From a virus: 64,000 nt of DNA. Of the stretch, positions 42,280 through 51,900 are shown one piece after another (position 1 is the stretch's first letter; every line of letters begins with the position of its first letter). The position numbers and the translations under genes were made by a program. Where the stretch lies: positions 62,001 to 126,000 of IMG/VR virus record IMGVR_UViG_3300027973_000028; one strand, given 5' to 3'. The notes under the pieces were generated by a model. The model was not told where the DNA came from. It searched no databases and was given only the letters and a program-made list of their open reading frames with translations.

Positions 42280-43029
42280 CTAAATACCTAAAAATATATA
42301 ATCTGAATCTAAATTTTTTATTGGTCCAGGCATTTGGCCATAAAATCTTGGACCTCGACCGGCATCTGGATCTGCTGGTGACCCATCTAAATTATGCCCA
42401 TATTGAAATCCTTTATGAGTTCTCTCGTTATAGTCGAACATTGTAACAACTGAATATTTTGTGCCAGATACGACTGGTAACGAACTATGTGCATAAATGT
42501 ATGTTGAGGGAAACAATATTATGTCTCCAACTTTTGGTTTTATTTTAAATCTAAGTGTATCAAAAACCAATTCTCCACCATCATAATTATCATTTAAATA
42601 AGCCACAGATGATACAGTACAATTGTAGCTATAGCCATGATCTGCATGCGCAGAGAAGTGTTCTCCTGGAACATATTTAACAAAATTAAAGCTTTCCATA
42701 AAATCCATTTTTATACCGTGTCTTACCTCATAATCATAAAGGCATTCAAGTAGTGGAGATTTTACTGCTTCGCAAACCTCTTTGATTTCTTTTTGTTCTG
42801 GAGAATTTTCCCAAACGGTGTTATCTGGATGTATTTTAAAATCACTACAATTTCTATAACTTTTGTTTTTATTTAAATCCCCAGTTGTTCCCAAATCCCA
42901 TTTAAATCTATCATTAGTGGATTTTTCCAATGCAAGCTCAAGTTTATCTATTAGGCTTTCTGCATCAGGGATGGCTCCTCTGTAGACTATAACACCTAAT
43001 CTTGCATCAAAAACATATTGTGGGTTCAT
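42280..43029 (-). CDS. 2OG-Fe(II) oxygenase with Lys in place of the 2OG-binding Arg
   Basis: 249 residues, GGAGATAG before ATG. Ligands H128-A-D130 (FSAHADHG) and H181 (YIYAHSSLP). The basic residue at the expected 2OG-binding position is K191 (SGTKYSVV), a tolerated exchange in some families. VSSVAYLNDNYDGGELVF and VGDIILFPSTYIYAH are typical P4H strands. It is the first minus-strand gene of the island and is driven by a divergent promoter region shared with the plus-strand oxygenase at 43110. Confidence 0.78.
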   Translation of the reverse strand: MNPQYVFDARLGVIVYRGAIPDAESLIDKLELALEKSTNDRFKWDLGTTGDLNKNKSYRNCSDFKIHPDNTVWENSPEQKEIKEVCEAVKSPLLECLYDYEVRHGIKMDFMESFNFVKYVPGEHFSAHADHGYSYNCTVSSVAYLNDNYDGGELVFDTLRFKIKPKVGDIILFPSTYIYAHSSLPVVSGTKYSVVTMFDYNERTHKGFQYGHNLDGSPADPDAGRGPRFYGQMPGPIKNLDSDYIFLGI

Positions 43030-43109
43030 AATTATCTATCTCCGATAAATGTGTGATATAATTTATTAAAAGCAAAGCCCATTATACCACAATTTTTGGA
43101 GAGCTAATT
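43030..43109. promoter_or_regulatory. Divergent promoter region with two extended -10 boxes
   Basis: Plus strand TGATATAAT at 43054-43062 lies 47 bases before the ATG at 43110. Minus strand TGGTATAAT at 43089-43081 lies 51 bases before the ATG at 43029. Both fit TGnTATAAT and lack strong -35 boxes. A short gap with two opposed host-type promoters serving two oxygenases suggests co-regulation, perhaps outside the late programme. Confidence 0.6.
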
Positions 43110-43751
43110 ATGTTTAATGAAGAAATAACAGAAGAAAAACCCTGGAAAGTTCTGCCTGGAACATTTGGAAATTCTACCGATAATATTAAAATTATAGAAA
43201 ATTTTATTGAAAAAGAGGATTTGTTATCTTTACAAAATTTTGTAAAAAAAATAGATGAATGGGACAACTCAAGAGGAAGTGAATATCATGAAGACGGAAC
43301 TATTAAATATGGTGCCGACGTTTGGTTAAATAGGACTTGTAGTTCTTATATTGTAAAAAAATTAGATAGAAATATTTATGATCTAATTGATTTTTATATT
43401 GATAAAATGACTGAAAGTATAAACAGTAATTATAATTGTATTGTTGAAAAAAGACCACCAGTCATTGTTTGTTGGCGACCTGGAGATTTTCAGATAGCAC
43501 ACGCCGACAAACAGCTTCAAGATGGAAGACCGAATGCTTTTCCAGATTATGACATTAATTCATTATTTTATATTAATGATGACTATATCGGGGGAGAATT
43601 ATTCTATACCCAACATGGTAAAAAGTTAAAGCCAGTAGCAGGTATGGCAGTATCACATCCTGGAGATGTGAATTACATACATGGAGTAACTCCAGTACTA
43701 TCCGGAGTTAGATGGGTTATCCCAGCCTTCTATGCTGTTAAATCTTTTTAA
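43110..43751 (+). CDS. 2OG-Fe(II) oxygenase, the only plus-strand gene
   Basis: 213 residues with GGAGAG before ATG. Ligands H131-A-D133 (QIAHADKQL) and H191 (NYIHGVTPV), R201 (SGVRWVIPA). NSLFYINDDYIGGELFY and VAGMAVSHPGD strands as in its relatives at 37105 and 42280. It ends 5 bases before the end of the convergent PPGFF gene, so the two transcripts collide without an obvious terminator between them. Its opposite orientation suggests separate control or a more recent arrival. Confidence 0.82.
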   Translation: MFNEEITEEKPWKVLPGTFGNSTDNIKIIENFIEKEDLLSLQNFVKKIDEWDNSRGSEYHEDGTIKYGADVWLNRTCSSYIVKKLDRNIYDLIDFYIDKMTESINSNYNCIVEKRPPVIVCWRPGDFQIAHADKQLQDGRPNAFPDYDINSLFYINDDYIGGELFYTQHGKKLKPVAGMAVSHPGDVNYIHGVTPVLSGVRWVIPAFYAVKSF

Positions 43752-43756
43752 TAAGA

Positions 43757-44173
43757 TTATTTAAATCCTGGAGGACTAAAGAAAGCTGGAGGACCAAAGA
43801 ATCCTGGGGGGGCAAAGAACCCTGGAGGAGCGAAGAATCCTGGAGGACTAAAGAACCCTGGAGGACCAAAAAATCCTGGAGGACTAAAGAATGCTGGAGG
43901 ACCGAAGAACCCTGGTGGAGCAAAGAAAGCTGGAGGAGAGAAAGCTCCTACAGTATAATTAATTGCCGTTCCCAAAGGAGTTACAGTTGTGTCGGTAATC
44001 GCTGGAGTTACAACATCATTTAAGCCTGAATTTTGTGTTGGGGTTGTTGTTACTGATCCAACAGTAAAACCAGCAGCGGTTATTGTTGTATTAGCTGTAG
44101 TCTTCGCGGTACCTTCTGCAACTGTAGGTTTAGCTTTTTTTCTATTCTGTTTTTTACCTGAATTTTCAGCCAT
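43757..44173 (-). CDS. PPGFF-repeat protein 1
   Basis: 138 residues. N-terminus basic (SGKKQNRKKAKPTVAEGT), then TTITAAGFTVGSVTT and PLGTAINYTVGAFSPP, then a tandem hexapeptide array [FF-x-PP-G/A] with about ten units to the end. The DNA repeat unit is GGAGGACCAAAGAATCCT-like, 18 bases. The first 100 residues align with the protein at 52834. Phe-Phe/Pro-Pro periodicity suggests an extended sticky rod, perhaps a fibre tip or surface-binding appendage. The 18-base repeats invite slippage and recombination between the copies. Function unknown. Confidence 0.65.
   Translation of the reverse strand: MAENSGKKQNRKKAKPTVAEGTAKTTANTTITAAGFTVGSVTTTPTQNSGLNDVVTPAITDTTVTPLGTAINYTVGAFSPPAFFAPPGFFGPPAFFSPPGFFGPPGFFSPPGFFAPPGFFAPPGFFGPPAFFSPPGFK
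43760..43945 (-). repeat. 18-base tandem repeats encoding PPGFFx units
   Basis: About ten degenerate copies of an 18-base unit (GGAGGACYAAAGAAYSCT-like on the plus strand) form the 3' end of the PPGFF gene. A shorter array of the same unit is at 53031-53155. Coding in both cases, so not CRISPR. Confidence 0.8.
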
Positions 44174-44174
44174 A

Positions 44175-46196
44175 TTATGATGCCAAGTCTCCTAATGCTA
44201 CCCATGTATCGGTAGCTCTTTTGATGATTGTAGCAGATGACCACTGCGCACGCAACTTCAAACCTGGAGTATAGTTAATGGTAACTCCAGCACCAGCTGT
44301 TAGCGTGCACTGTCCAGCTCCTGTTTGCAGCACTGTGATGGTGGTTCCAACAGGAAGGGCTACTGAAGAGTTTGGTGGTATTGTCAAAGTGTTTGCAGAA
44401 GCGTTGTTCATTTCAATCATCTTACCGCTGTCCGCTAAGACTAAGGTATAACTAGCTATTTGAGCGTTGGTGACTGTGTCGGTAAATATTCTTTGATAGT
44501 TAGTGCCATCATTAGTGAACTCCCAACAGTCTGTGGTTTCATTCCAGCGTAATTGAACGTTTGTTGAAGTACCACGTTCAACTTCAACTCCAGCATTTTC
44601 GGATGGAGTTCCAGCTTCATTGTTATTTAACACAATCAAATTATCATTGATTGTTAAAGTTTCAGAGTTAACAGTTGTGGTTGTACCAGAAACTGTAAAG
44701 TTGCCAGTAACGGTAAGATTACCTGCCACTGTTGGGTTGGATGTGTTAACCCAGGCTGAACCATTGTACAAAAGAACCTGGTTAGAAACTGCAGATGTTA
44801 TTGTAACATCTGACAAATTGTCTATTGTAGCATCTAATGATACTGTAGCTGTTGAACCTTCTGATTGAGTATGCGCAACAGATATACCTGTTCCAGAAGC
44901 CACATTAACCATGTAGTTACCAGTTGTATCTGCACCAAGATCAACGGCATCGTTCACCCAAGCAGAACCGTTATACTTAAGGAACTGACCCGAAGCAACA
45001 GATGTAATTGTTACATCGGTAATATCATCAATCGCTGATGTTGGGACTCCCCAGTCAATGCCTTTGGCAGCGCCGCTATTAGCCCTTAAGAAGTAGCCAT
45101 TTGTTCCTACGCTTAAAACAGATGGTGTATTATCTGCTGTAGCGGTAAATATATCGCCTTTTGCATTAGCGAGTGATTTAGCAACAGCGTCGCTTTCTAT
45201 TTGATTAATTACAAACTCAGTTGTTGCAATTTGCGTATTATCTGTATTCGTAGCTGCTGTTGGGGCTAATGGTGTTCCAGTTAAAGATGGGCTAGCTAAA
45301 GTTGCATAACCTGCAAATGATACGTTAGATGTTGTTGTAGAAGTTACCCTTCCATACGCATCGACTGTATGACCGCTAATGAATGAAGTAACATTCGAAC
45401 CAGAAGAATTTGTTTGCTCTACTGTAGCAAGATCGATACTATCCGCATTAACTACTAGTCTACCCGAACTTGCTGACATAACATTTACTGTATTATTTGT
45501 TACTACCAATCCATCGCCAGCTGTAAACCCACCAGTGCCAGTGAATTGTGCGTATGTTAGATTGTCTGTGCCAAAAATTATGGCATTATTTGCTCCAGAT
45601 GGGGTCCCGGTTAAGATAAAACCACAGTTTATATTAGCAGATCCAGCTACTACAAATACAGCATCTCCCTTTGTGACTTCACCTGCAGGGTTATTGTCTG
45701 AATCTGTTCTCCTTGTAAGAACAAATGGTGTGCCAACAGCACCAGCGGTAGTCACTGTATAAATACCATTTTGTGTTGCAGTAGCTTGATTCTTTACAAG
45801 AATGGAATAACCAGCTTCGGCTGTTCCTAGGTCTATTGTAAGCACACCGTTTGCTGTTGCAGTTAGTGTAGCACCAACACCTGCAGTTCCATTATTATAT
45901 GTGCACGATGGCAGTGCGGCAGTTGTAGCCAATGCCACAGGATTTTGCCAGCTAACTCCAGCAAACAGATCATCTACATATCCTCTTGTGGCAAGAGCTG
46001 TTGATCCACTTCCAGCATTCGATGCAAAGACGGACGTAACATTCATTACGCCATTAGCTGCTATATTACCAACAACAGTGCCGGCAGAGTTTTTAAATTC
46101 AACCAGTGGTGCAGTGGCACCAGACGCTGCTTTAAATACAACAGATTCATCATTAACTGTAATTTCTGGTGCGGTTTCTGTTCTTAAACGGGCCAT
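44175..46196 (-). CDS. Modular tail fibre/adhesin protein A
   Basis: 673 residues, AGGAGTG before ATG. A short N-terminal anchor (MARLRTETAPEITVNDESVV) leads into repeat-rich beta sequence: LSDVTITSAVSNQVLLYNGS, GNLTVTGNFTVSGTTTTVNS, and VEVERGTSTNVQLRWNETTD. The C-terminal domain LKLRAQWSSATIIKRATDTW plus VALGDLAS is nearly the same as that of the fibre at 53389. Shared blocks across five proteins show domain shuffling. Trimeric fibre proteins of this style bind host surfaces. Two late-type motifs lie upstream (46252-46260, 46224-46234). Confidence 0.8.
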   Translation of the reverse strand: MARLRTETAPEITVNDESVVFKAASGATAPLVEFKNSAGTVVGNIAANGVMNVTSVFASNAGSGSTALATRGYVDDLFAGVSWQNPVALATTAALPSCTYNNGTAGVGATLTATANGVLTIDLGTAEAGYSILVKNQATATQNGIYTVTTAGAVGTPFVLTRRTDSDNNPAGEVTKGDAVFVVAGSANINCGFILTGTPSGANNAIIFGTDNLTYAQFTGTGGFTAGDGLVVTNNTVNVMSASSGRLVVNADSIDLATVEQTNSSGSNVTSFISGHTVDAYGRVTSTTTSNVSFAGYATLASPSLTGTPLAPTAATNTDNTQIATTEFVINQIESDAVAKSLANAKGDIFTATADNTPSVLSVGTNGYFLRANSGAAKGIDWGVPTSAIDDITDVTITSVASGQFLKYNGSAWVNDAVDLGADTTGNYMVNVASGTGISVAHTQSEGSTATVSLDATIDNLSDVTITSAVSNQVLLYNGSAWVNTSNPTVAGNLTVTGNFTVSGTTTTVNSETLTINDNLIVLNNNEAGTPSENAGVEVERGTSTNVQLRWNETTDCWEFTNDGTNYQRIFTDTVTNAQIASYTLVLADSGKMIEMNNASANTLTIPPNSSVALPVGTTITVLQTGAGQCTLTAGAGVTINYTPGLKLRAQWSSATIIKRATDTWVALGDLAS

Positions 46197-46223
46197 ATCA
46201 CTCCTATGGAAATTGAACTCTTG

Positions 46224-46260
46224 ATTTATAGTACTAGCAAAAAGCTATTTTTATAGTAAT
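46224..46260 (-). promoter_or_regulatory. Paired candidate late promoters before fibre A
   Basis: Minus strand ATTACTATAAAAATAG and, 26 bases further on, AGTACTATAAATCAAG, 55 and 29 bases before the ATG at 46196. Two copies of TACTATAAA in a 79-base gap are the densest instance of the motif in the window. Confidence 0.5.
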
Positions 46261-46275
46261 GCCTTTATCACAAAT

Positions 46276-47082
46276 TTATTGTGTTATTCTCTTTAGAAAT
46301 TCTAACATTTTTCCAGTATATTTTATTCTTCCAAAATGAGTTAAGTTTATTGTTGGATCAACCCAAATCTTTCCGCCCATCTTTTGCCAATAACGGCAAA
46401 AGCCATAGTCTTCGGACAAAAATCTTCCATCATCATCAACGTATGAATTAAACAAAGCATACGCATTTTCTATTTCATTACCTGATAGAGCGCCTGTATC
46501 ATCTTTATATTTTAACTTTTTATATTTCTTAAACATTTTGTCAAATACTTGACGCCTAATTAGCATAAAACCAGTGCCCGCTTCATAACATTCTATCGCA
46601 CCATTATCAATATTAAGTTGTGTTTCTCCGGGCTTAGTCATGTGAACAACATATCTAGTTGCATATTCCATAAGATCTTTAGCCTCTAAGTCTTTAGAAG
46701 CACCTTCTTTTACTTTATCCCAATTTATTTCTTTAATCGGATACGAGGCGGTCATTACATCTTTTTCATGCCAAAGCAGCTTTAATATTGCTTCTTTATC
46801 AAACTGAAGATCCACGTCAATGAATACCATATGAGTAAAATCTGGATTGCCCATGAATTTAGCAACAAGGTTATTTCTCGCACGATTAATTAAAGAATCA
46901 GATATTGTACATACAGAGTATTTTAGGCCTATCTCTTTAAAAAAGAGGCAGGTCTGCAAAAAACTCATCATAAATGGTTCTGTTACATGTGAATCGTAAC
47001 AGGGTAGTGCAAAGAAAACGTTCCATTCTTGGAGTTTTTCTTTTGGAATTGTTATATTTATTTGTTGTTCTTCTACTGGCAT
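46276..47082 (-). CDS. GT-A type glycosyltransferase
   Basis: 268 residues. NVFFALPCYDSHVTEPFMMS opens a nucleotide-sugar fold, the metal-binding DxD is D89-V-D91 (MVFIDVDLQF), and LSEDYGFCRYWQKMGGKIWV near residue 226 is the acceptor/catalytic ED motif of many phage and bacterial glycosyltransferases. Between a fibre gene and an unidentified gene, it may glycosylate fibres or decorate virion or host glycans. Cytoplasmic, no membrane segment seen. Confidence 0.78.
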   Translation of the reverse strand: MPVEEQQINITIPKEKLQEWNVFFALPCYDSHVTEPFMMSFLQTCLFFKEIGLKYSVCTISDSLINRARNNLVAKFMGNPDFTHMVFIDVDLQFDKEAILKLLWHEKDVMTASYPIKEINWDKVKEGASKDLEAKDLMEYATRYVVHMTKPGETQLNIDNGAIECYEAGTGFMLIRRQVFDKMFKKYKKLKYKDDTGALSGNEIENAYALFNSYVDDDGRFLSEDYGFCRYWQKMGGKIWVDPTINLTHFGRIKYTGKMLEFLKRITQ

Positions 47083-47085
47083 AAT

Positions 47086-47856
47086 CTATATTCTATACTG
47101 TTTTTTTTCCCAAGTCAAATTACGATTTTCCATATATCTTATATCTAAAGGTTGGTTGTTATCGCCGTTGTTATTGGGTATACCTTCTCTATTCGAACCA
47201 ACGCTCATATGTGATTCACACGCTGCAGCTAGCTTTTTTGGAAAATCGTAAAAAATTAAATCAGTTGCTTTTTCGTTACAAAAATGACATTCAATTTCTC
47301 TTAATTCATTTAATATAACATAATAATTTTCTCTTTTTTCAGTAAGTTCTTTTACATTAAAGGGCTCGTTAACACAATATGGGTGTATTTTATTATTATT
47401 TTTAGAAATAAATGTTTTACTTTTTACACAATTATTTAAAGAATATGTTGTATTAAAAAGGCCCATTACATCATAGGGTATTGCTGGACAAGAAAAATGA
47501 TCTATTATTAAATCACAATCTTTTATTTTTTCGTCCAAATATAGATCAAATTGAACTTCTGCTGGATAAATATTATCCCAAATTTTTATTACAAAATAAC
47601 CATTTTCTAAAACCGAAAAACCAATTAACCCTTTAAAGGATTCATTTTCGATATAAGAAACTGATGGCTCACTAACTTGTTTTCCTAAATAATTTTCATG
47701 TATTAGACCAATTATATGATCGCACTCATGTTTTTCATCATAAATGGTGCACAATGAATTTATGAAAGTAACAAAACAATCTATATCTTTTATCGGATTA
47801 ATGGTAAAACCATTTATCGTTAAATGCGATACTATTTTTTCATTGTGATTAATCAT
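47086..47856 (-). CDS. Hypothetical protein with C-terminal Cys/His cluster
   Basis: 256 residues. The N-terminal 160 residues are mixed alpha/beta (SHLTINGFTINPIKDIDCF, GFSVLENGYFVIKIWDN, YPAEVQFDLYLDE). This order faintly recalls S-adenosylmethionine decarboxylases, but the Glu-Ser cleavage motif is missing, so I do not call it that. Residues about 205-232 hold a possible zinc site (IECHFCNEKATD...AACESHM). The C-terminus is Asn-rich. Situated between a fibre and a glycosyltransferase gene. Function unknown. Confidence 0.55.
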   Translation of the reverse strand: MINHNEKIVSHLTINGFTINPIKDIDCFVTFINSLCTIYDEKHECDHIIGLIHENYLGKQVSEPSVSYIENESFKGLIGFSVLENGYFVIKIWDNIYPAEVQFDLYLDEKIKDCDLIIDHFSCPAIPYDVMGLFNTTYSLNNCVKSKTFISKNNNKIHPYCVNEPFNVKELTEKRENYYVILNELREIECHFCNEKATDLIFYDFPKKLAAACESHMSVGSNREGIPNNNGDNNQPLDIRYMENRNLTWEKKQYRI

Positions 47857-47883
47857 ATTTAATTAATAATTTATAATACAAAA

Positions 47884-48921
47884 TTAATTCCAAGTAGACA
47901 AAGCAGATCGTTTCCATGTATCTGTTGCTATGCAAATATAAATATGGTTGTCGTCCCATGCCATATCTCCGTATTTTCCTGGACTAGATGGAGAGACGGG
48001 AACATCTACCGATATATCGTCGAAGGATACTTGATCCTTTTTCCCTCCTAATCCTGCAAAAACTGTAACAAAGCGATCAAAGGCACCGGGGGGGGAGGAA
48101 AAATGAACAATAACATTATTATCATCAACTATAGAATAAATTGTTTCAGTAATATCAAACAATCCAGTAGTATCCCTTATCACAACTCCAATATCGCTTG
48201 TGTTTAATTTGTGATTTATATGTATATTTTTTGCACTGCCGTCACCAGCCATTTGACCAAAATAATATCCTGATAATGGCAAAAACACTGTGGCAACAAG
48301 TGAGTCATTTGAAGGTGCTTCTGAAAAATCTAAAATTACTTTTTGTGTTGAATAAGATTGAACAGCAACTTGGACTACTTCATATGGATAAGTATTGTTT
48401 CTGACACAAACAATCACATCTCTTGATCCAAGATTATGGTTTAATTCAATACTAGAAGTAGAACCATCTCCAATAATTTCAGAAAAATATATTTCTTCAC
48501 CAGCAGAAATTATTAATATATCTACAGAATTGGATGTTGGTGGTGTTTCAAAAATAATTTTTGCTTGACTAGTACTTAGGGCTTCCCATCTAAATTTAAT
48601 ATTTTGTTTTACACTTATTGCACTAGGCGTCGCGGCATTTGACAATGCATTACCTTGTACATAGCCAAAAACAACTATATCTTGAGTATCAAGATCGTGA
48701 GTAATCGTATATTCTGTAGATGATCCATTTCCTATAGTCGTGGAAAATGAAGATATTTCAGATGGGATTATATCTACTGCGTTGGCTGGAGATATTTTTG
48801 TACCGTCAAACTTAAGAACTTGACCATTTGTAACGCCTGTTAAATCCAGCTCGATACCATTAATAGTTACGGTAGAGCCTACAATAAGGCTATTCTTGAC
48901 TACAAAGTTTTTGTCTGCCAC
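47884..48921 (-). CDS. Modular fibre protein B with three GDG repeats
   Basis: 345 residues from GTG 48921. After a short anchor (NSLIVGSTVTINGIELDLTG) it carries three copies of one module: IGNGSSTEYTITHDLDTQDI, IGDGSTSSIELNHNLGSRDV and AGDGSAKNIHINHKLNTSDI, each followed by a hydrophobic strand and xVxLxFSxxP. The same module occurs once in the fibres at 48980 and 53389. The end MAWDDNHIYICIATDTWKRS is a known fibre C-terminal motif type. It is likely a receptor-binding fibre. Confidence 0.75.
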   Translation of the reverse strand: MADKNFVVKNSLIVGSTVTINGIELDLTGVTNGQVLKFDGTKISPANAVDIIPSEISSFSTTIGNGSSTEYTITHDLDTQDIVVFGYVQGNALSNAATPSAISVKQNIKFRWEALSTSQAKIIFETPPTSNSVDILIISAGEEIYFSEIIGDGSTSSIELNHNLGSRDVIVCVRNNTYPYEVVQVAVQSYSTQKVILDFSEAPSNDSLVATVFLPLSGYYFGQMAGDGSAKNIHINHKLNTSDIGVVIRDTTGLFDITETIYSIVDDNNVIVHFSSPPGAFDRFVTVFAGLGGKKDQVSFDDISVDVPVSPSSPGKYGDMAWDDNHIYICIATDTWKRSALSTWN

Positions 48922-48979
48922 TAAAGTTCACTGTCCCTCTAGTTTTAAACTTATTATTAAGTTTTAAACTTCTACTATT
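48922..48979. repeat. Short inverted repeat between fibre genes
   Basis: Minus strand AAACTTAATAATAAGTTT gives a 7-base-pair AT-only hairpin with flanking AAAACT copies. It could be a weak terminator or RNA processing site between fibres C and B. No promoter-like motif beyond this. Confidence 0.35.
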
Positions 48980-51900
48980 TTACACTGCAATCAATGTTCT
49001 TGCAACTTTTACGGTAGCTTGTGTTGACGCGGCATCGGTGATCGTCACTCTCAGCAGTACGTTTCCTGAAGAAATTGAAGTTGAAACGGTCATTGGTATT
49101 CTTGATGCTCCAAGCTCAATTACTGCATACTCCGACATAAAGGAGTCTGTGCCGTCGTGTGCTAAAAGCACTTCAGAAGTTGTGTACTTAGTGCCTTGAG
49201 ATACTTGGATAAGGTACTTAGCTGTTCTGTAAGCTGTCTTACTAAAGCTGTCAACGGTTGTGATTGTGTTAACGGTAACTACTTGAGTTGATGTATTAAG
49301 TTCTCCAGTAGAATCAAGAGTGATTGCTCCAAATGATACTGAGGCATTTGTTGCAACGTCTTGGCCAATCGAGAAGGTTGGGTTTGCGCCTTCGCCACCA
49401 ACATTTACTATTGTAACACCAGTTCCTGCGGTAACATTTGCAAGATAATCACCAACAGTATCTGTTCCAAGATTAATTGCGTCGTTAACCCAAGCACTTC
49501 CGTTATACTTTAGGAATTCTCCTGCGGCACCACTGACAATCGTGACGTCTGTTAAACCATCTAATGACAGTACAGCAGCAGATTGCGCATAGGATTCAGT
49601 CGCAATAGCTCCATATGTTGTTCCATCATTTGTGATTTCCCATTTATCATCGGTTTCATTCCAACGAAGTACGACATTTGTTGATGAACCGCGTTCAACT
49701 TCAAGCCCAGCATTTAAAGAAGGGCTGCTAGTCACTCCAGAATTAAGAACAATAATATTGTCTTCTACCGCTAAGGTTTCTGTGTTAAGAGTTGTTGTAT
49801 TACCGTTAACTGTTAAGTTACCTGTTACGGTAAGATCTTGGCCAATGGTAACATTTGAAGGAAGACCAACTGTTATTGCACCGGCAGAAGCTGAAACCTC
49901 GACTTCATTTGCTGTACCAGTCAAAGACGTTACTGCGTTTGAAGACAAATCACTTACTTGTGATGCACGGATGCTAATCGCGGTGTTTGCGGCTGCTGTA
50001 AGGCGTCCCTGAGCGTCTACGGTGTAGTTTGGCACCGTATTGGCATTACCGTAGCTACCAGCTGTAACAGCTGTGTTACCAAGGGTTAAAGTAACTGCTC
50101 CAGAAGTGCCGCCACCAGTAAGTCCAGTTCCGGCCGTTACTGACTCAATGTCACCTGCGTCATTTGTGAAACTGATTACACCAGTGCTCGAATTGTAGGC
50201 AAGATCGCCAGCAACGCTTATCTGAGCTCTTGTATTAGCTGTAAAGTCTGAAACTTGGCTAGCACGAATGCTAATCGCATTTTGTGAAGCTGCGGTCAAA
50301 CGGCCTTGAGCGTCTACAGTAAATGTAGCTGCTGTATTTGCGTTACCATAAGTTCCAGCTGTAACAGCAGTATTGTCAAGATTAATAGTTATAGTATCAG
50401 TTGCGCTTGCTATAGAGCTTAAACCCGTACCACCACTGATGGTCAAGGTGTCGGAACCTGAAGTGATTGTTTGGTTTGAGCCAGAGTCACCCGCAACTGC
50501 AAATGATGTTGCAATATTAGCAATTGTGTTGCTAACATTTGATATTGCATTGTCCGTGTAAGATGTGGCGTTTGAATAGGCGGTGCTTACATCTGTGTTG
50601 CTGGCAATGTTTACATATGTTGTTCCATCATTACTAAACTGCCATTTGTCTGCTGTCTCATTCCAGCGAAGTTCAACGTTTGTTGAAGTACCGCGTTCAA
50701 TTTCAAGTCCGGCGTCTGCTGATGGTGAGCCAGTTACGCTTGAATTGAGAAGAACTTTATTATCTTCTACAGCAAGTGTTTCTGTATTTAGAGTTGTTGT
50801 GCTACCTTGAACTGTAAGGTTGCCAGTAACGGTAAGATCTTGACCAATTGTAACATTTGAAGGAAGGCCTACAGTTACCGCTCCATTTGATGCCGAAACT
50901 TCGACTTCATTTGCGGTTCCAGTAAGTGAAGTAACTCCTGCGCTTGCAAAGCTAATAACACCAGTTGAAGAGTTATAGGCTAGTTCACTGCCAGATGCAC
51001 TTATTTGTGCTCTAGCGTTTGCTTGGAAGTCTGAAACCTGACTTGCAAGAATACTAATAGCAGTGTTAGATGCTGACGTCAAACGACCTTGAGCATCGAC
51101 GGTGTAATTCGGGATCGTGTTTGCATTGCCATAAGATCCAGCTGATACTGAAGTACTATCAAGATTAAGGGTAATAGTATCGGTGTTTGAAGTTACCGAG
51201 CTAAGACCTGTGCCACCCAAAATGCTGAGTGTATCTGAACCTGAAGTAATTGTCTTACTTGTTCCGGAATCGCCAGCAACTTCAAATGCAGTAGCTACGT
51301 TTGCAACTAAGTTAGCAGCGTAGTTCTGTGCTGCGGTTTGTGCACTGGATGCTGCACCGAATGCATCAAAAGTATTTGCTGTTACGGCTATTGTTGGAGT
51401 AGAGCCTTCACCAGAGTTATTCGTAAGAGTGATTGCAGTGCCGGCAACGAGTGACTCAACATACGAACCAATAGTATCCGTTGAAAGATTTACTGCATCA
51501 TTGATCCAAGCTGAACCGTTATAACGGAGGAAGTCTCCATTAGCAGCTGAAGTTATGGTAACATCACCCAAGTCATCAATTGAACCTATTGTAATGGTGG
51601 AACCAGCAACTGCTGCGTAAACGCCAACTCTTACAGAGCTAGCAGAAGGAGCTGCCGAAAAATCTAGAGTAACTGTTCCAGTTGTTGTGGCTTCCCAACG
51701 AACATCGATTACTTCATATGGACTTGCTGCATTGCGTGCAACAACAACAACATCTCTTGTTCCAAGGTTATGAGTAATGGTGAATGTAGAGGCTGTGCCA
51801 TCTCCAATTGTTTGTACATAAACTGTTCCAGCTAAACCAGTATCTGTTCCTGGAACAAAACTATTTCCATCAAACTTAAGAACTTGGTTTGTTGTTGCAC

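Noticed and set aside
43757-44173. Collagen-like protein
   Set aside because: The period is six (FFxPPG), not Gly-X-Y three, so a collagen triple helix is not expected.
47086-47856. S-adenosylmethionine decarboxylase
   Set aside because: There is a faint similarity in strand order, but the Glu-Ser self-cleavage motif and the catalytic Cys context are missing.
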